A DNA stretch of 6,678 bases. It comes from Desulfobacteraceae bacterium UBA2230 (GTDB lineage Bacteria; Desulfobacterota; Desulfobacteria; Desulfobacterales; Desulfosarcinaceae). Shown here in pieces: positions 5,610 to 6,678 of this stretch (the first letter of the stretch is position 1; each line of letters starts with the position of its first letter). The notes under the pieces are model-generated. The model did no database searches. It saw nothing but the letters and a program-made list of their open reading frames with translations, and was not told the DNA's origin. The translations under genes and the position numbers were made by a program. The stretch spans positions 196 to 6,873 of the forward strand of contig DDYQ01000024.1 in NCBI GenBank assembly GCA_002348005.1. Direction: 5' to 3'.

Positions 5610-5918
5610 ATGAGCATCAAGAAGCAGTACCTTAAGAACAAGCCCATCTGTAAAGTGACCTTCCGGTTGTCCGGCACAGCTGCCGCCGAAGCTCAAAAAG
5701 CAGCGCTGGCCGGAGACTTCAATGAGTGGAGCACCGCTCAGACGATTATGAAACGATTGAAGAACGGCGATTTCACCGTTACCGTGGATCTGCCCGTGGG
5801 ACGCGAATATCAGTACCGCTATGTGGTAAATGACCGGTTCTGGATCACGGACGATGCCGCCGACCGGTATGTGGCCTCCGGGTTTGCCGACTGTCAGAAT
5901 TCGGTGGTGATCGTCTGA
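5610..5918 (+). CDS. Stand-alone isoamylase early-set (CBM48/AMPK-beta-like) glycogen-binding domain protein
   Basis: The 102-residue product is a single immunoglobulin-like early-set domain: KVTFRL (15-20), AALAGDFNEWS (31-41), where the G-D-F-N-x-W turn is the family hallmark, MKRLKNGDFTVTVDLPVGREYQYRY (47-71), DRFWITDDAAD (75-85) and a final NSVVIV strand. Such domains bind alpha-glucans and normally sit at the N-terminus of branching or debranching enzymes or in AMPK beta; here nothing else is attached and no catalytic domain follows. ATG 5610 has AGGAGG 4 nt upstream. The neighbour 150 bp downstream on the same strand is a glucan phosphorylase, so a role in recruiting enzymes to glycogen is plausible. 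No signal peptide is seen, so it should be cytoplasmic. Confidence 0.88.
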   Translation: MSIKKQYLKNKPICKVTFRLSGTAAAEAQKAALAGDFNEWSTAQTIMKRLKNGDFTVTVDLPVGREYQYRYVVNDRFWITDDAADRYVASGFADCQNSVVIV

Positions 5919-6068
5919 TTCGATATTGATTTGCTTCTGAGAGGAATCCTGCCAGGGAGGTTTAGGACAGCGGCATTATCTTGGGAAGCGAACTGGACAA
6001 CCCGCTGATGTTCGATTACATTGCCGGTGTCGCGTTGTCATGCGCTAATTATCCATAAGGATTAATGA

Positions 6069-6678
6069 ATGAGACGTATTCACACCTATCAGGTTTTTCC
6101 GCGACTTCCGGTGTCGTTGAATTTTCTGGGCGTTCTATCCCGCAATCTGTGGTGGTCTTGGAAACCGGACGCCATCGAACTGTTTCGACGTATCGACCCA
6201 CGTCTCTGGGAGAAATCGGGCCGCAATCCCATCGTCTTCGCAACCCAGGTGTCCCAGAAGAGGTTGGAGCGACTCTCCCGGGACGACAGTTTCCTGGCGC
6301 ATCTGGAGCGCGTTAAACAGCAGTTCAAGGAACGCGTCCTCGCGTCTGTCGATCACGCTCGTACGCCCTACGGCACCGACACCCGCGTGGCCTATTTTTC
6401 AATGGAGTTCGGAATTCACGAGAGCCTGCCGCTGTTCGCCGGCGGTCTGGGCGTGTTGGCCGGCGATCACCTTAAATCAGCGTCCCACATGAGCATCCCC
6501 ATGGTGGCCGTGGGCTTGCTTTACCGGCAGGGCTACTTCCGCCAATTTCTGGACCCTCAAGGCTGGCAGCAGGAGTCCTATCCGGAAATCGACTTCTACC
6601 ACCTGCCCCTGTTCCGCGTTCAGGACGGCACCGGCGCCGACCTGCGCATTTCCGTCGAGAGTCCCATGGGACTCTCGA
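6069..6678 (+). CDS. glgP: Alpha-glucan (glycogen) phosphorylase, N-terminal part (runs off right edge)
   Basis: The first 203 residues are present. GT35 phosphorylases release glucose-1-phosphate from alpha-1,4-glucan using pyridoxal phosphate. The bacterial/archaeal type, usually about 700-850 residues, starts with a DUF3417 domain, matched here by the N-R-N-L-W-W-S-W-K-P-D-A-I-E-L-F block (25-39) and DPRLWEKSGRNP (43-54). The catalytic domain begins with RVAYFSMEFGIHESLPLFAGG (106-126) and GVLAGDHLKSAS (128-139), followed by VAVGLLYRQGYFRQ (146-159). ATG 6069 has AAGGA (6057-6061) 7 nt upstream; the overlapping ATG at 6065 is out of frame. The catalytic lysine and PLP region are beyond the window. 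The last eight or so codons lie in a perfect 24-bp palindrome, so the sequence at the extreme edge should be treated with caution. Confidence 0.95.
   Translation, partial: MRRIHTYQVFPRLPVSLNFLGVLSRNLWWSWKPDAIELFRRIDPRLWEKSGRNPIVFATQVSQKRLERLSRDDSFLAHLERVKQQFKERVLASVDHARTPYGTDTRVAYFSMEFGIHESLPLFAGGLGVLAGDHLKSASHMSIPMVAVGLLYRQGYFRQFLDPQGWQQESYPEIDFYHLPLFRVQDGTGADLRISVESPMGLS
6655..6678. repeat. Perfect 24-bp palindrome at the right edge, inside glgP
   Basis: The half-site TCGAGAGTCCCA (6655-6666) is followed immediately by its exact reverse complement (6667-6678), with no loop. It stops exactly at the last base of the window. It stays open in the glgP frame (V-E-S-P-M-G-L-S). It may be genuine or the start of a fold-back assembly artefact. 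Confidence 0.9.

Noticed and set aside
6655..6678. Treating the edge palindrome as a transposon end or attachment site
   Set aside because: It is within a conserved glgP frame, has no duplicated target flanks or neighbouring transposase, and only one side is visible.
1..6678. CRISPR arrays, tRNA or rRNA genes, insertion sequences, phage genes
   Set aside because: No regularly spaced repeats, no tRNA-like cloverleaf or rRNA sequence was noticed, and no transposase, integrase or phage protein is encoded.

Overview
The window most resembles the chromosome of an anaerobic, Gram-negative bacterium, most likely a Desulfobacterota-type sulfate reducer or syntroph. The evidence is a ferredoxin-dependent 2-oxoacid oxidoreductase, a tripartite TRAP organic-acid transporter with a Sec-exported binding protein, GC-rich coding DNA with strong AGGAGG-type ribosome binding sites, and AT-rich promoter regions. 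The taxonomic assignment is inference; no rRNA or tRNA gene is present to settle it.

Layout. Bases 1-385 (minus) hold the first 128 codons of the indolepyruvate:ferredoxin oxidoreductase alpha subunit (iorA), which runs off the left edge. Bases 386-753 are a divergent promoter region. Bases 754-1308 and about 1390-1998 (plus) hold two consecutive GNAT acetyltransferase genes. The first is a generic GNAT resembling protein-acetyltransferase domains; the second looks like AcuA, the enzyme that acetylates acetyl-CoA synthetase. Convergent to them on the minus strand is a complete TRAP transporter operon read dctP (5113-4031), dctQ (3884-3387), dctM (3335-2040), with a textbook intrinsic terminator hairpin between dctP and dctQ. 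Bases 5114-5609 are a second long intergenic region: the dctP promoter on its left part, then several inverted repeats, and a likely promoter for the next rightward gene. Bases 5610-5918 (plus) encode a stand-alone isoamylase early-set/CBM48-like glycogen-binding domain. Base 6069 onward (plus) is the start of an alpha-glucan phosphorylase (glgP), cut by the right edge.

How the parts may work together. The TRAP system would import an organic acid, the Ior enzyme would oxidise a 2-oxoacid to an acyl-CoA while reducing ferredoxin, and the two acetyltransferases could tune acyl-CoA synthetase activity. The main support for treating these as one regulon is a 35-bp element that occurs twice, upstream of iorA (549-583) and upstream of dctP (5181-5215), identical at 27 of 35 positions. 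In both places it reads on the minus strand as a sigma70-type promoter (TTGACT, 17-bp spacer, TTAT(A/T)T) whose -10 box lies inside a dyad of the form TAGCT-N7-AGCYA. At the iorA copy a perfect TATAAT on the opposite strand suggests that the same operator also faces the acetyltransferase genes. The glycogen genes at the right end appear to be a separate functional unit.

Two long perfect palindromes lie inside coding sequence: 13-bp arms with a 3-nt loop at 789-817 near the start of the first acetyltransferase, and a loopless 24-bp palindrome at 6655-6678 that ends exactly on the last base of the window and may be an assembly fold-back.
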